A stretch of 64,000 bases of DNA from Streptomyces daqingensis (GCF_014645895.1 NZ_BMMP01000018.1:1-64000); one strand, 5' to 3'; shown: positions 33,442-41,497, counted from the stretch's first letter. The notes: a model not told the origin generated them from the sequence alone. Program-made: numbers and translations.

Positions 33442-34965
33442 ATGGATCGGGCAAAAGCGGGCGAGGTCTCTGCCGGTGACGACGGCGGAGTGAGAGCAAT
33501 CACAGGCCGGGCGGACGCTCTTCCGCCGGGCTCCAACGGGCTTGCCCGGCAGGCGACTTCGCCCGGCGGAGGCCCGGGCGGGGCTGCCGGCGAAGGCCCT
33601 CCGGCCGGAGGAGGGCGCGGCCGCGGAGGGGGCCCGCCTTCGGGGCCGGGGCCCGGCGGGCAGGCCGGCGGAGGCGGCGGGCGCCGCGCGAACCCCGGGG
33701 CGATGAACACCTTCACGGAGGCGGACGAGGAGCGCCGGCGGGGCGTTCGGCGCATGAAGACGATCGCCACGGGGGCTTTGCTGCTGATGGCGGCCGTCTT
33801 CGTGCTGGCCAAGTGGGCGCAGCACGAGGGCGCGGGCGCCTGGAGCGGTTACGTCGCGGCTGCCGCCGAGGCCGGGATGGTGGGTGCGCTGGCGGACTGG
33901 TTCGCGGTGACGGCTCTCTTCCGCCATCCGCTGGGGCTGCCCATCCCGCACACCGCGATCATCCCCACGAAGAAGGACCAACTCGGTCTGAGTCTGGGTG
34001 AGTTCGTGGGCGAGAACTTTCTCTCCTCCGTTGTGGTGCGGGAGCGGCTGCGTGCCGTCGGCATCGGCAGCAGGCTCGGGGCGTGGCTCGCCGACCCGGA
34101 GCACGCCGACCGTGTCACCGCCGAGTCGGCCACCGCTCTGCGCGGTGCTCTCGCCGTGCTGCGCGACTCGGACGTGCAGGCCGTCGTCGGTGAGGCGATC
34201 ACGCGCCGCGCGAACGCGCAGGAGATCGCACCGGGTCTGGGCGCGCTGCTGGAGCGGGTCGTCGTGGACGGAGGCCACCGCCGGCTGGTCGACCTGGTGT
34301 GCGCGCGGGCCGCGGAGTGGCTGGAGGAGCACAGCGATTCGGTCATGGAGGCGGTCACGGGCGGCGCGCCGGGCTGGACGCCCCGCTTCGTGGACCGGCG
34401 CGTGGGCGACCGCGTCTACCGGGAGTTGCTGCGTTTCGTCACGGAGATGCGGGACATGCCGGACCATCCGGCTCGCGGTGCCGTCGACCGGTTCCTGACG
34501 GACTTCGCCGCGGATCTGCGTTCGGACGAGGAGACGCGGGCCCGGGTCGAACGTCTGAAGAGCGAGGTGCTGGCGCGCCGCGAGGTGCAGGACCTGATCG
34601 CTTCGGCGTGGGCCGCGGTCCGCTCGATGATGGTCGCCGCCGCCGAGGACGAGCGCAGCGAACTCCGCGTGAGGACGCGGACGTCGCTGCTGTCGCTCGG
34701 CCACCGCATGGCGGCGGACGGACGCCTGCAGGGCAAGGTCGACGGGTGGATCGAGGACGCCGCGGTGTACGTCGTGACGACCTACCGGAACGAGATCACC
34801 TCGTTGATCACCGAGACCGTGGCGGGCTGGGACGCGGAGCACACGTCGAAGAAGATCGAGGCGCACATCGGCCGCGACCTGCAGTTCATCCGCCTCAACG
34901 GCACCGTGGTGGGCGCCCTCGCGGGTCTGGCGATCTACACGATCGTGCGGCTGACCGGGAGTTGA
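33442..34965 (+). CDS. DUF445 membrane protein
   Basis: This roughly 507-residue protein has a Gly/Pro-rich N-terminal 90 residues, then a DUF445 body: a helix near 108-125 (GALLLMAAVFVLAKWAQ), EAGMVGALADWFAVTALFRHPLGLPIPHT (quoted in parts: GALADWFAVTALFRHPL), long amphipathic helices and a C-terminal helix (LNGTVVGALAGLAIYTIV). The topology has membrane segments at both ends and a coiled middle. The start is uncertain: ATG 33442 has GGAG close by, while ATG 33703 would remove the Gly-rich part. Function unknown; homologues are widespread in actinobacteria. Confidence 0.75.
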   Translation: MDRAKAGEVSAGDDGGVRAITGRADALPPGSNGLARQATSPGGGPGGAAGEGPPAGGGRGRGGGPPSGPGPGGQAGGGGGRRANPGAMNTFTEADEERRRGVRRMKTIATGALLLMAAVFVLAKWAQHEGAGAWSGYVAAAAEAGMVGALADWFAVTALFRHPLGLPIPHTAIIPTKKDQLGLSLGEFVGENFLSSVVVRERLRAVGIGSRLGAWLADPEHADRVTAESATALRGALAVLRDSDVQAVVGEAITRRANAQEIAPGLGALLERVVVDGGHRRLVDLVCARAAEWLEEHSDSVMEAVTGGAPGWTPRFVDRRVGDRVYRELLRFVTEMRDMPDHPARGAVDRFLTDFAADLRSDEETRARVERLKSEVLARREVQDLIASAWAAVRSMMVAAAEDERSELRVRTRTSLLSLGHRMAADGRLQGKVDGWIEDAAVYVVTTYRNEITSLITETVAGWDAEHTSKKIEAHIGRDLQFIRLNGTVVGALAGLAIYTIVRLTGS

Positions 34966-34980
34966 GCCCGGGAGGCAGGG

Positions 34981-35006
34981 CGCGCGGCTGCCGGGGCCGC
35001 CGCGCG
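34981..35006. terminator. Weak hairpin between convergent DUF445 and lipoprotein genes
   Basis: CGCGCGG (34981-34987) pairs with CCGCGCG (35000-35006), flanked by further CCCGGG-rich complementarity. Confidence 0.45.
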
Positions 35007-35020
35007 TCCGCCCGGGACGG

Positions 35021-35401
35021 CTACTCGGGGCTGCAGACCTTGGTCAGTTCGTCGGCGGCCTTGCCCACGGGCCGGACGTCCGGGTCGCGGCCCGCCTCGA
35101 CGGCCTTGCCCGCGTCCTCGACGGCGGTCCTCATGTGGTCCGCGGCCTTGCTGACGTCGGAGTCGCCCGTGCCCTCGTCGATCTTCTTCAGGCTCTTCTC
35201 TATGCGGTCGATCGACCTCTGGGCCTGCGTCGGGTCCTCGGAGGCCTGGTCGGCGGCCTGCTGGAGGTCGTCGGCGGCTTCGGCGACGGTGACCGCGGTG
35301 TTGGCGCAGCTGATCGCCTTGTCCACCGCGCTGCACCCGGTGAGCGCCAGGGACGACAACGCGACGACGCCGAAGACGGCCGGCACGAGGGAACGACGCA
35401 C
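35021..35401 (-). CDS. Small helical lipoprotein
   Basis: This 126-residue protein has a lipoprotein signal (VRRSLVPAVFGVVALSSLAL, lipobox LTGC with Cys23). The rest is alpha-helical, with heptad-like spacing over residues 40-110 (AADDLQQAADQASEDPTQAQ) and two further Cys, Cys32 and near the C-terminus (VCSPE), which may form a disulfide. The GTG at 35401 has AAGGGG upstream. No known domain is recognised. It probably sits on the outer face of the membrane as a coiled-coil spacer or partner. Confidence 0.72.
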   Translation of the reverse strand: MRRSLVPAVFGVVALSSLALTGCSAVDKAISCANTAVTVAEAADDLQQAADQASEDPTQAQRSIDRIEKSLKKIDEGTGDSDVSKAADHMRTAVEDAGKAVEAGRDPDVRPVGKAADELTKVCSPE

Positions 35402-35565
35402 GGGAACCCCTTCTGTGTATGTGGACGGGCCGCACGGAATGACCCGCACGGCCCGTACCCCCTTAGACGTGCGGCAGGGCTGTGAAGTTTCCTCTCCGCA
35501 CACCGAATTTCGGCCGAACCGTCCGGCGGGGTGCGCCGTCCGCCCTGCCGGGCCCGGCCGTTGGC

Positions 35566-36291
35566 TCAGCCGCCGACCGCCTGCCGCTGCGCGCCGTCGA
35601 GTTGGAGGCAGCCCTTGACGGCGAGGTCGAGGAGCGCGTCGAGCTCCTCGCGGGCGAACGGCGCGCCCTCCGCGGTGCCTTGCACCTCGACGAAGCGCCC
35701 GTCGCCGGTGCAGACGACGTTCATGTCGGTCTCCGCGCGCACGTCCTCCTCGTAGCAGAGGTCCAGCAGCGGCACGCCGTCGACGATGCCGACGCTGACC
35801 GCCGAGACGGTGCCCTTCAGCGGCTGGGACTTGCCCTTGATCAGTTTCTTCCCCTGCGCCCAGCGGACGGCGTCGGCCAGTGCGACGTAGGCGCCGGTGA
35901 TGGCCGCGGTGCGGGTGCCGCCGTCGGCCTGGAGCACGTCGCAGTCGAGCACGACGGTGTTCTCCCCGAGGGCCTTGTAGTCCACGACGGCCCGCAGGGA
36001 TCGTCCGATGAGGCGGGAGATCTCGTGCGTGCGGCCGCCGATCTTTCCGCGGACGGACTCCCGGTCGCCGCGGGTGTTCGTGGAACGGGGCAGCATCGCG
36101 TACTCGGCGGTCACCCACCCCTCGCCGCTTCCCTTGCGCCAGCGCGGTACCCCTTCCGTGACGCTGGCGGTGCACAGGACCCGGGTGTCGCCGAAGGAGA
36201 TCAGGACAGATCCCTCGGCGTGCTTGCTCCAGTCGCGTTCGATGGTGATGGGGCGCAACTGGTCGGCCGTACGGCCGTCGATACGAGTCAT
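35566..36291 (-). CDS. rph: Ribonuclease PH
   Basis: This 241-residue phosphorolytic exoribonuclease trims tRNA 3' ends. Conserved features are MTRIDGRTADQLRPITIERD at the start, EGSVLISFGDTRVLCTASV, the RSTNTRGDRESVRGKIGGR-type phosphate-binding region (RGDRESVRGK near 75-84), the basic RTHEISRLIGRSLRA, and the catalytic DCDVLQADGGTRTAAITGA near 118-136. Length is normal. rdgB, its usual downstream partner, is absent from here; a small lipoprotein gene follows instead. Confidence 0.95.
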   Translation of the reverse strand: MTRIDGRTADQLRPITIERDWSKHAEGSVLISFGDTRVLCTASVTEGVPRWRKGSGEGWVTAEYAMLPRSTNTRGDRESVRGKIGGRTHEISRLIGRSLRAVVDYKALGENTVVLDCDVLQADGGTRTAAITGAYVALADAVRWAQGKKLIKGKSQPLKGTVSAVSVGIVDGVPLLDLCYEEDVRAETDMNVVCTGDGRFVEVQGTAEGAPFAREELDALLDLAVKGCLQLDGAQRQAVGG

Positions 36292-36356
36292 GGTCCGAGC
36301 CTAGTCCGTAGCCGGAAGGCCCCGTTCAGCCGAACGGCCCATCAGCCGCGCCCGGC

Positions 36357-36590
36357 TCACAGCATGTCCTCGATCTCCCCCGCGAGCGGGTCGGCGTCGG
36401 TGCCGATGACGATCTGCACGGCCGATCCCATCTTGACGACGCCGTGGGCGCCGGCCGACCGCAGCGCGGCCTCGTCGACCAGCGAGGGGTCCTCGACCTC
36501 GGTGCGCAGGCGTGTGATGCAGCCCTCGATCTCGGCGATGTTGTCGAGGCCGCCGAGCCCGGCGACGATCTTCTCGGCCTTGCTGCTCAT
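36357..36590 (-). CDS. nagF: GlcNAc PTS EIIB component
   Basis: This 77-residue phosphotransfer protein has the glucose-family EIIB fold. The phosphorylated Cys24 lies in NIAEIEGCITRLR, the canonical site. It is a free-standing EIIB, as in streptomycetes, where NagF serves separate EIIC proteins (NagE1/NagE2). GAGGAG precedes the ATG at 36590. It is divergent from nagE2; a DasR-like palindrome sits between the two genes. Confidence 0.88.
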   Translation of the reverse strand: MSSKAEKIVAGLGGLDNIAEIEGCITRLRTEVEDPSLVDEAALRSAGAHGVVKMGSAVQIVIGTDADPLAGEIEDML

Positions 36591-36869
36591 GTGTCTTCTC
36601 CTCGTCTGCGGGCCTGGTCGCCGGCGCCGCCGGCGCACTCCGCGGGAGTTCTGCACCAGTATGCGCCAAGCCGTCCGCAACGCCCGCCGCGGAACCCGAA
36701 GAGGGCCGGGCCCCGAACGGACGCCCGTCCGTGCCCCGCTCGTACCCCGCACGACCGCCCGCCCGGCCGGCCTGTCGCCCCAGGAGCCGGGAGCAGCGGA
36801 GGCCGGGTGTGCCACACGCGAGGCACCCCGCAGATGATCCGTTTTCCCCCGGAACGCGTACATGCTAAA

Positions 36870-36885
36870 AGAGGTCTAAACCATT
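36870..36885. promoter_or_regulatory. DasR-responsive element upstream of nagE2
   Basis: AGAGGTCTAAACCATT matches the dre consensus with only minor changes; the core GGTCTAAACC is a near-palindrome. It is 54 bp before the nagE2 ATG, in a 348-bp divergent region that otherwise shows no gene. The matching element at the LPMO gene suggests shared GlcNAc control. Confidence 0.75.
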
Positions 36886-36938
36886 TACAGGGTCTGCTCC
36901 ACACGGCGCGACCTCCCGCAGACCACTGGAGGAAGTTG

Positions 36939-38375
36939 ATGACCACGGCATCCCAGGCTCCTGGCAGGGGCCGCGGCTCGGGCGCTATGGCCGTCGCCCA
37001 GCGCATCGGCCGCAGCCTCATGCTGCCGATCGCCACCCTGCCGGCCGCCGCCCTGATGGTCCGGCTGGGCCAGCCCGACATGCTCGGACGCCCCGGCTTC
37101 CCGGCCTCCGTCAACCGCATCGCCGAGTTCCTCGCCGCGGGCGGCGGCGCGCTGATCGACAACATGCCGCTGCTGTTCGCGGTCGGCATCGCCGTGGGCT
37201 TCGCCCGCAAGTCGGACGGATCGACGGCGCTTGCGGCGGTGGTCGGCTACCTGGTCTTCAAGAACGTCCTGGAGACCTTCACGGACGGCAACCTCCCCAA
37301 GGTCGAGGAGGTCGTCGACGGCAAGGTGGGCACCGTCGCGCCGCCGGTGGACGCAGGCGTCCTCGGCGGCGTGATCATGGGGCTCGTGGTCGCCCTGCTC
37401 TACCAGCGCTACTACCGCAAGAAGCTGCCCGAATGGCTGGGCTTCTTCGGCGGACGGCGGCTCGTGCCGATCCTCTCAGCCTTCGCGGGCCTGTTCATCG
37501 GCGTGCTCTTCGGCTACATCTGGCCCGTGCTGGGCACAGGGCTGCACAGCTTCGGCGAGTGGCTCGTCGGCTCCGGCGCGGCGGGCGCGGGCGTGTACGG
37601 CGTCGCGAACCGGGCGCTGATCCCGATCGGCATGCACCACCTCCTCAACTCCTTCCCGTGGTTCCAGGCCGGCTCCTTCAAGGGCCAGCACGGCGACATC
37701 GCCCGATTCCTGGCGGGCGACCCGAGCGCCGGCCAGTTCATGACGGGCTTCTTCCCGATCATGATGTTCGCGCTGCCCGCGGCCTGCCTCGCGATGTACC
37801 ACTGCGCGCGCCCCGAGCGCCGCAAGGTCGTCGGCGGCCTGATGATCTCGCTGGCCCTGACCGCCTTCATCACCGGCGTCACCGAGCCGATCGAGTTCTC
37901 GTTCATGTTCATCGCGCCGGTGCTGTACGCGATCCACGCCGTCCTGACCGGTATCTCGATGGCGCTGGTGTGGGCACTGGGCATGAAGGACGGCTTCGGC
38001 TTCTCGGCCGGTGCGATCGACTTCCTGCTGAACCTGGGCATCGCCACCAACCCGTGGGGGCTGATGCTCGTCGGCCTGGCTTTCGCGGTGGTCTACTACG
38101 CGGTCTTCCGCTTCGCGATCGTCAAGTTCGACCTGCCCACCCCGGGCCGTGAGGCGCCCGAACCCGCCGAGGAGGAGAAGGCGGAACGGCCCGGCCGGGG
38201 CAGGCCGGCGCCGGCACCGGACGCCGTCGCGGTGGGCGTCACGGACAACGTGGCGGACAAGACGATGGAGAAGCAGGACCAGCGGCCCTCGACAGCCGCG
38301 AACCGGAGCGGCTCCGACGGACGCGACGGCGGCGACGAGGACGAGGGCAAGGACGAGGCCCACGCGAGGATCTGA
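36939..38375 (+). CDS. nagE2: GlcNAc PTS EIIC permease
   Basis: This 478-residue membrane permease of the glucose/GlcNAc PTS family takes up N-acetylglucosamine with concomitant phosphorylation by NagF. The EIIC signature TGVTEPIEFSFMF (near 310) carries the sugar-binding Glu; GMHHLLNSFPWFQAGSF (near 230) is family-typical; about ten hydrophobic segments are seen. GGAGG at 36928-36932 supports the ATG at 36939. The C-terminal 80 residues after the last helix are highly charged and of low complexity, longer than in typical homologues. Only one EIIC copy is here, where S. coelicolor has two in tandem, so the symbol nagE2 rather than nagE1 is arbitrary. Confidence 0.85.
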   Translation: MTTASQAPGRGRGSGAMAVAQRIGRSLMLPIATLPAAALMVRLGQPDMLGRPGFPASVNRIAEFLAAGGGALIDNMPLLFAVGIAVGFARKSDGSTALAAVVGYLVFKNVLETFTDGNLPKVEEVVDGKVGTVAPPVDAGVLGGVIMGLVVALLYQRYYRKKLPEWLGFFGGRRLVPILSAFAGLFIGVLFGYIWPVLGTGLHSFGEWLVGSGAAGAGVYGVANRALIPIGMHHLLNSFPWFQAGSFKGQHGDIARFLAGDPSAGQFMTGFFPIMMFALPAACLAMYHCARPERRKVVGGLMISLALTAFITGVTEPIEFSFMFIAPVLYAIHAVLTGISMALVWALGMKDGFGFSAGAIDFLLNLGIATNPWGLMLVGLAFAVVYYAVFRFAIVKFDLPTPGREAPEPAEEEKAERPGRGRPAPAPDAVAVGVTDNVADKTMEKQDQRPSTAANRSGSDGRDGGDEDEGKDEAHARI

Positions 38376-38404
38376 CGCCCACGCCGGGCGTCTCCCCGCC
38401 CGGT

Positions 38405-38454
38405 CACGCGCCTTCGCGCCCGCTGCGGTACCGCAGCGGGCGCGAAGGCGCGTG
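38405..38454. terminator. Perfect 50-bp palindrome, bidirectional terminator
   Basis: Positions 38405-38429 are the exact reverse complement of 38430-38454, with no spacer (centre GGT|ACC). It lies 30 nt after nagE2 and 88 nt from the convergent MBL-fold gene stop. Confidence 0.85.
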
Positions 38455-38541
38455 CGCCACAGGGGAGGGCGGAATGCGGAAGTACCGGGCAGAGGTGCCG
38501 ACGGTGCCGTACCGAGGGGACGGAAGAGAGCGGAGGTGCTG

Positions 38542-39303
38542 CTACAGCTCGTAGACCGCGCCGGCCCTGGCCAGCTCCACAGGGCCGGCGAACGCGTCCT
38601 TGGCGTCCCGCAGGTTCACCTTGGCGTCCGTCCACGGCGGTACGTGTGTGAGGACCAGCTGCCCCACGCCCGCCGCCTGGGCGCACTCCCCCGCCTCGCG
38701 CCCGTTGAGATGCAGGTCGGGGATGGCTTCCTTGCCGTGAGTGAAGGACGCCTCGCACAGGAACAGGTCGGCGTCCGCGGCCAGATCGCACAGCGGCCCG
38801 CACGGACCGGTGTCACCCGAGTAGACGAGGCAGCGTCCGCTGTCCTTGTGCACGACGCGGAAGGCGTACGCCTCTACGGGGTGGGCGACCTTCTCCGTGG
38901 TGACCGCGAAGGGCCCCAGCTCGAACGAGCCCTTGGGCGCGAGTGTGCGGAAGTCGAAGACCTCGCTCATCGCCGAGGGTGAGGGGGTGTCGCCGTACGC
39001 GCTGTCGAGCCGCTGCTCGGTTCCCTGCGGGCCGTACACCGGAATGGGTGCGCAACGGCCGCCCTCGTGCCGGTAGTAGCGGGCCACGAAGTAGCCGCAC
39101 ATGTCGATGCAGTGGTCGGCGTGGAGGTGGCTGAGGATGACGGCGTCGAGGTCGTAGAGCCCGATGTGCCGCTGCAGCTCCCCGAGCGCGCCGTTCCCCA
39201 TGTCGAGCAGCAGCCGGTAGCCGTCCGCTTCGACCAGATAGCTCGAACAGGGCGACTCCGCTGAGGGGAACGACCCGGAGCAGCCGACGACGGTGAGCTT
39301 CAT
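38542..39303 (-). CDS. MBL-fold metallo-hydrolase
   Basis: This 253-residue metallo-beta-lactamase-fold hydrolase has the zinc motif SHLHADH (His59, His61, Asp63, His64), a third-ligand region VYSGDTGPCG (near 160, Asp metal bridge) and LTHVPP near 218 with the last His. The overall form resembles RNase Z/ElaC-type or phosphodiesterase members of the superfamily, but lacks the long exosite arm of RNase Z. The ATG at 39303 follows GGAGG. This gene is commonly located between nag genes and the cysM locus in streptomycetes. Substrate unknown. Confidence 0.84.
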   Translation of the reverse strand: MKLTVVGCSGSFPSAESPCSSYLVEADGYRLLLDMGNGALGELQRHIGLYDLDAVILSHLHADHCIDMCGYFVARYYRHEGGRCAPIPVYGPQGTEQRLDSAYGDTPSPSAMSEVFDFRTLAPKGSFELGPFAVTTEKVAHPVEAYAFRVVHKDSGRCLVYSGDTGPCGPLCDLAADADLFLCEASFTHGKEAIPDLHLNGREAGECAQAAGVGQLVLTHVPPWTDAKVNLRDAKDAFAGPVELARAGAVYEL

Positions 39304-39467
39304 GAAGCAGTGACCTCCGTAGGCGGCTGTGGGGTTTTTCGAGCCTAAGCCGCCTTGCGCTGCCTGTGGTCTCAGGAGCGTGCTGGTGTGGGCGGAATCA
39401 CCAGCGCGGGGTACGGTCGGCAATCTGTGCGGTATGCGCGGTCCGGGGTCCTGGAGGCGATGCGGAC

Positions 39468-39905
39468 GTGGGCACTTGGTGGTGGCTCGCCCTGGGCGCC
39501 GTCGTGGCGCTTTCCCTGGTGGCGGCGCTGGTCGACGGGGGCGCCCGGCTGGGTCCGCGCCGTCGCGTGCGCCGCGGCGGGGTGCCGCTGCCGCACCGCG
39601 GCCCGCGTCCCGGAGAGATCTGGTGGACGCGTGAACCGCTGCTCGTGCTCGTGCTGGCCGTGCGGATGGAGAGCGCCCGCGTGGTGCGTGTCACAGCCGA
39701 ACGCCCCGGCGGGGCGGGCCAGGAGGGTTCGACCCGTAGGGGTCTCGCGCTTCCGCCCGGCACCGTCGCGGACACGCCGGGCCGTGTCAGCACGCTGCTC
39801 ACCGACGACGTGAGGGACGTGGCGCTGCTGGAGTTCGCCCGCCGCGCCGGCGAGGTGGGCCCGGACACGTGGGACCAGGTGCGGCACCTCTCCGGCGGCG
39901 GCTGA
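39468..39905 (+). CDS. Membrane-anchored PemK/MazF-like protein, apparently degenerate
   Basis: This 145-residue protein begins with a transmembrane helix (GTWWWLALGAVVALSLVAAL, residues 2-21), a basic linker, and a PemK-like barrel starting RPGEIWW (about 47-53). Streptomycete relatives continue after GEIWW with a DVPYEDG..RPCLVL segment; here the sequence goes straight to TREPLLVLVLAVRM, so the usual loop and its Arg are missing. The end (RVSTLLTDDVRDVALLEF and TWDQVRHL) fits the family. There is no antitoxin gene beside it. The GTG at 39468 has GGAGG ten nt upstream. A functional mRNA interferase is doubtful; a structural or regulatory role is more likely. Confidence 0.65.
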   Translation: MGTWWWLALGAVVALSLVAALVDGGARLGPRRRVRRGGVPLPHRGPRPGEIWWTREPLLVLVLAVRMESARVVRVTAERPGGAGQEGSTRRGLALPPGTVADTPGRVSTLLTDDVRDVALLEFARRAGEVGPDTWDQVRHLSGGG

Positions 39906-39916
39906 ACCCCGGGCCC

Positions 39917-39959
39917 GAGCCGCTTCCGGCGCTTCGCCGGCGGGCGCCGGGAGCGGCTC
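39917..39959. terminator. Bidirectional terminator, PemK-like / cysM
   Basis: A 16-bp stem (39917-39932 with 39944-39959, one G-T wobble) begins 12 nt after the PemK-like stop and 43 nt past the cysM stop. Confidence 0.83.
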
Positions 39960-40001
39960 TTGGCCCTGTGAACTACTTCGCGCGTTACGGGAGTTGCGGG
40001 C

Positions 40002-40952
40002 TCACGCCCAGAGCTGCCCCTGCAGCGCCTCGACCGCGGCCTCCGTCGACTCGGCCGTGTAGATGCCCGTCGAGAGGTACTTCCAGCCGCCGTCGGCCAC
40101 GACGAAGACGATGTCCGCGCTCTCCCCCGCCCGCACCGCCTTGCGGCCCACACCGATGGCGGCGTGCAGGGCGGCTCCTGTGGAAACGCCGGCGAAGATG
40201 CCTTCCTGCGCGAGGAGTTCACGCGTTCGCGTCACGGCGTCCTCCGAGCCGACGGAGAAGCGCCCGGTGAGCACGGACTCGTCGTACAGCTCGGGGACGA
40301 AGCCCTCGTCGAGGTTGCGGAGGCCGTACACCAGGTCGTCGTAGCGGGGTTCGGCGGCGACGATCTGGATGCCGGGCCGCTGTTCGCGCAGGTACCGGCC
40401 CGCGCCCATGAGCGTGCCCGTGGTGCCCAGGCCCGCGACGAAGTGCGTCACCGAGGGAAGGTCGGCGAGGATCTCCGGGCCCGTACCGGCGTAGTGGGCC
40501 GCGGAGTTGGCCTCGTTGCCGTACTGGTAGAGCATCACCCAGTCCGGGTTCGCCGCGGCGTGCTCCTTGGCGACCCGCACGGCGGTGTTCGAACCGCCCG
40601 CCGCCGGCGAGGAGATGATCTCAGCGCCCCACATGGCGAGGAGCTGCCGCCGCTCCTCGCTGGTGTTCTCCGGCATGACGCACACGATGCGGTAGCCCTT
40701 GAGCTTCGCCGCCATGGCGAGGGAGATGCCGGTGTTGCCGGAGGTGGGCTCGAGGATGGTGCAGCCGGGCGTCAACCGGCCGTCCTTCTCGGCCTGTTCG
40801 ACCATGTGGAGGGCCGGGCGGTCCTTGATGGAGCCCGTGGGGTTGCGGTCCTCCAGCTTCGCCCAGATCCGCACGTCCTCCGAGAGCGACAGACGCGGGA
40901 GGCGGACGAGCGGGGTGCCGCCGACGGCGTCCAGCGGGGAGTCGTAGCGCAT
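40002..40952 (-). CDS. cysM: CysO-dependent cysteine synthase CysM
   Basis: This 316-residue PLP enzyme makes cysteine from O-phosphoserine and the thiocarboxylated carrier CysO, an oxidation-resistant route in actinobacteria. The PLP Lys43 lies in NPTGSIKDRPA, PLP-phosphate binding is at GLGTTGTLMGAG (near 178), and PTSGNTG (near 70) binds substrate. The ATG overlaps the cysO stop (ATGA). Length equals that of M. tuberculosis CysM. It ends the mec-cysO-cysM group. Confidence 0.93.
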   Translation of the reverse strand: MRYDSPLDAVGGTPLVRLPRLSLSEDVRIWAKLEDRNPTGSIKDRPALHMVEQAEKDGRLTPGCTILEPTSGNTGISLAMAAKLKGYRIVCVMPENTSEERRQLLAMWGAEIISSPAAGGSNTAVRVAKEHAAANPDWVMLYQYGNEANSAAHYAGTGPEILADLPSVTHFVAGLGTTGTLMGAGRYLREQRPGIQIVAAEPRYDDLVYGLRNLDEGFVPELYDESVLTGRFSVGSEDAVTRTRELLAQEGIFAGVSTGAALHAAIGVGRKAVRAGESADIVFVVADGGWKYLSTGIYTAESTEAAVEALQGQLWA

Positions 40953-41257
40953 CAGCGCCGCGTTCCCCGCGCCTCCGCGGCGCCGGAGCCGCCCGCGACC
41001 GCGGGGAGGATCGTCACGTTGTCGCCGTCGCCGACCTTCGTGGTGATGCCGTCGAGGAAGCGGACGTCCTCGTCGTTGAGGTAGACGTTCACGAAGCGGC
41101 GCAGCTCGCCGCCCTCGACGAGGCGGTCCTGGATCCCCGCGTGCCGGCTCTCCAGGTCCTCGAAGAGCTCCTTGATGGTGCTGCCCTCGCCCGCGACCGA
41201 CTTCTCGCCGTCGGTGTAGGTGCGGAGGATGGTCGGGATGCGGACCTCGATGGCCAT
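40952..41257 (-). CDS. cysO: Sulfur carrier protein CysO with C-terminal extension
   Basis: This ubiquitin-like sulfur carrier (101 residues) is adenylated and thiocarboxylated at a C-terminal Gly-Gly to feed CysM. The fold matches CysO closely (MAIEVRIPTILRTYTDGEKS; FVNVYLNDEDVRF; VTILPAVAGG). However, the GG is at residues 89-90 and is followed by 11 more residues, SGAAEARGTRR, before the stop. The mycobacterial protein ends at GG. Removal of the tail, perhaps by the adjacent JAMM protease Mec, would be needed. CAGGAG precedes the ATG. Confidence 0.92.
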   Translation of the reverse strand: MAIEVRIPTILRTYTDGEKSVAGEGSTIKELFEDLESRHAGIQDRLVEGGELRRFVNVYLNDEDVRFLDGITTKVGDGDNVTILPAVAGGSGAAEARGTRR

Positions 41258-41365
41258 GAGGGGGCTCCTGTGGATGTGGAGGCGGGCAGGACGGTACGGA
41301 AGTGCTTCGGCGGGATCGTGCCTGCGGGGCTCTTGCCGGCCGGGCGACCGCGCCGGCGGGCGGGC

Positions 41366-41497
41366 TCAGGCGCAGGCGTGCGTGCCGCGCGGGGAAGCCC
41401 CCAGTGCGCTGGCGAGGCGGCACAGGTCGACGTGCAGGCGCCCGACGAGCAGCGAGCCCGGGGTCTTCGAAGATGCACTCACGTCGTGGACAACCAT
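41366..41497 (-). CDS. Cys-containing leader peptide upstream of cysO
   Basis: This 43-residue open frame starts MVVHDVSASSKTPGSLLVGR and continues LHVDLCRLASALGAS, ending THACA. The LHVDLCR segment is the hallmark of the short leader peptides that precede sulfur-metabolism genes in streptomycetes. It has two Cys codons. It lies 108 nt before cysO and 113 nt after mec on the same strand. Ribosome stalling at Cys codons when cysteinyl-tRNA is scarce is the probable mechanism. An inverted GCCGGC pair at 41335-41357 lies between leader stop and cysO. Confidence 0.72.
   Translation of the reverse strand: MVVHDVSASSKTPGSLLVGRLHVDLCRLASALGASPRGTHACA

Noticed and set aside
33268..34866. Very long minus-strand frame extending the SGNH gene to 34866
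   Set aside because: The upstream part is antisense to the DUF445 gene; the GTG at 33225 with GAGGAG is the proper start.
39468..39905. Type II toxin-antitoxin operon
   Set aside because: The PemK-like gene has no adjacent antitoxin and probably an incomplete active site.
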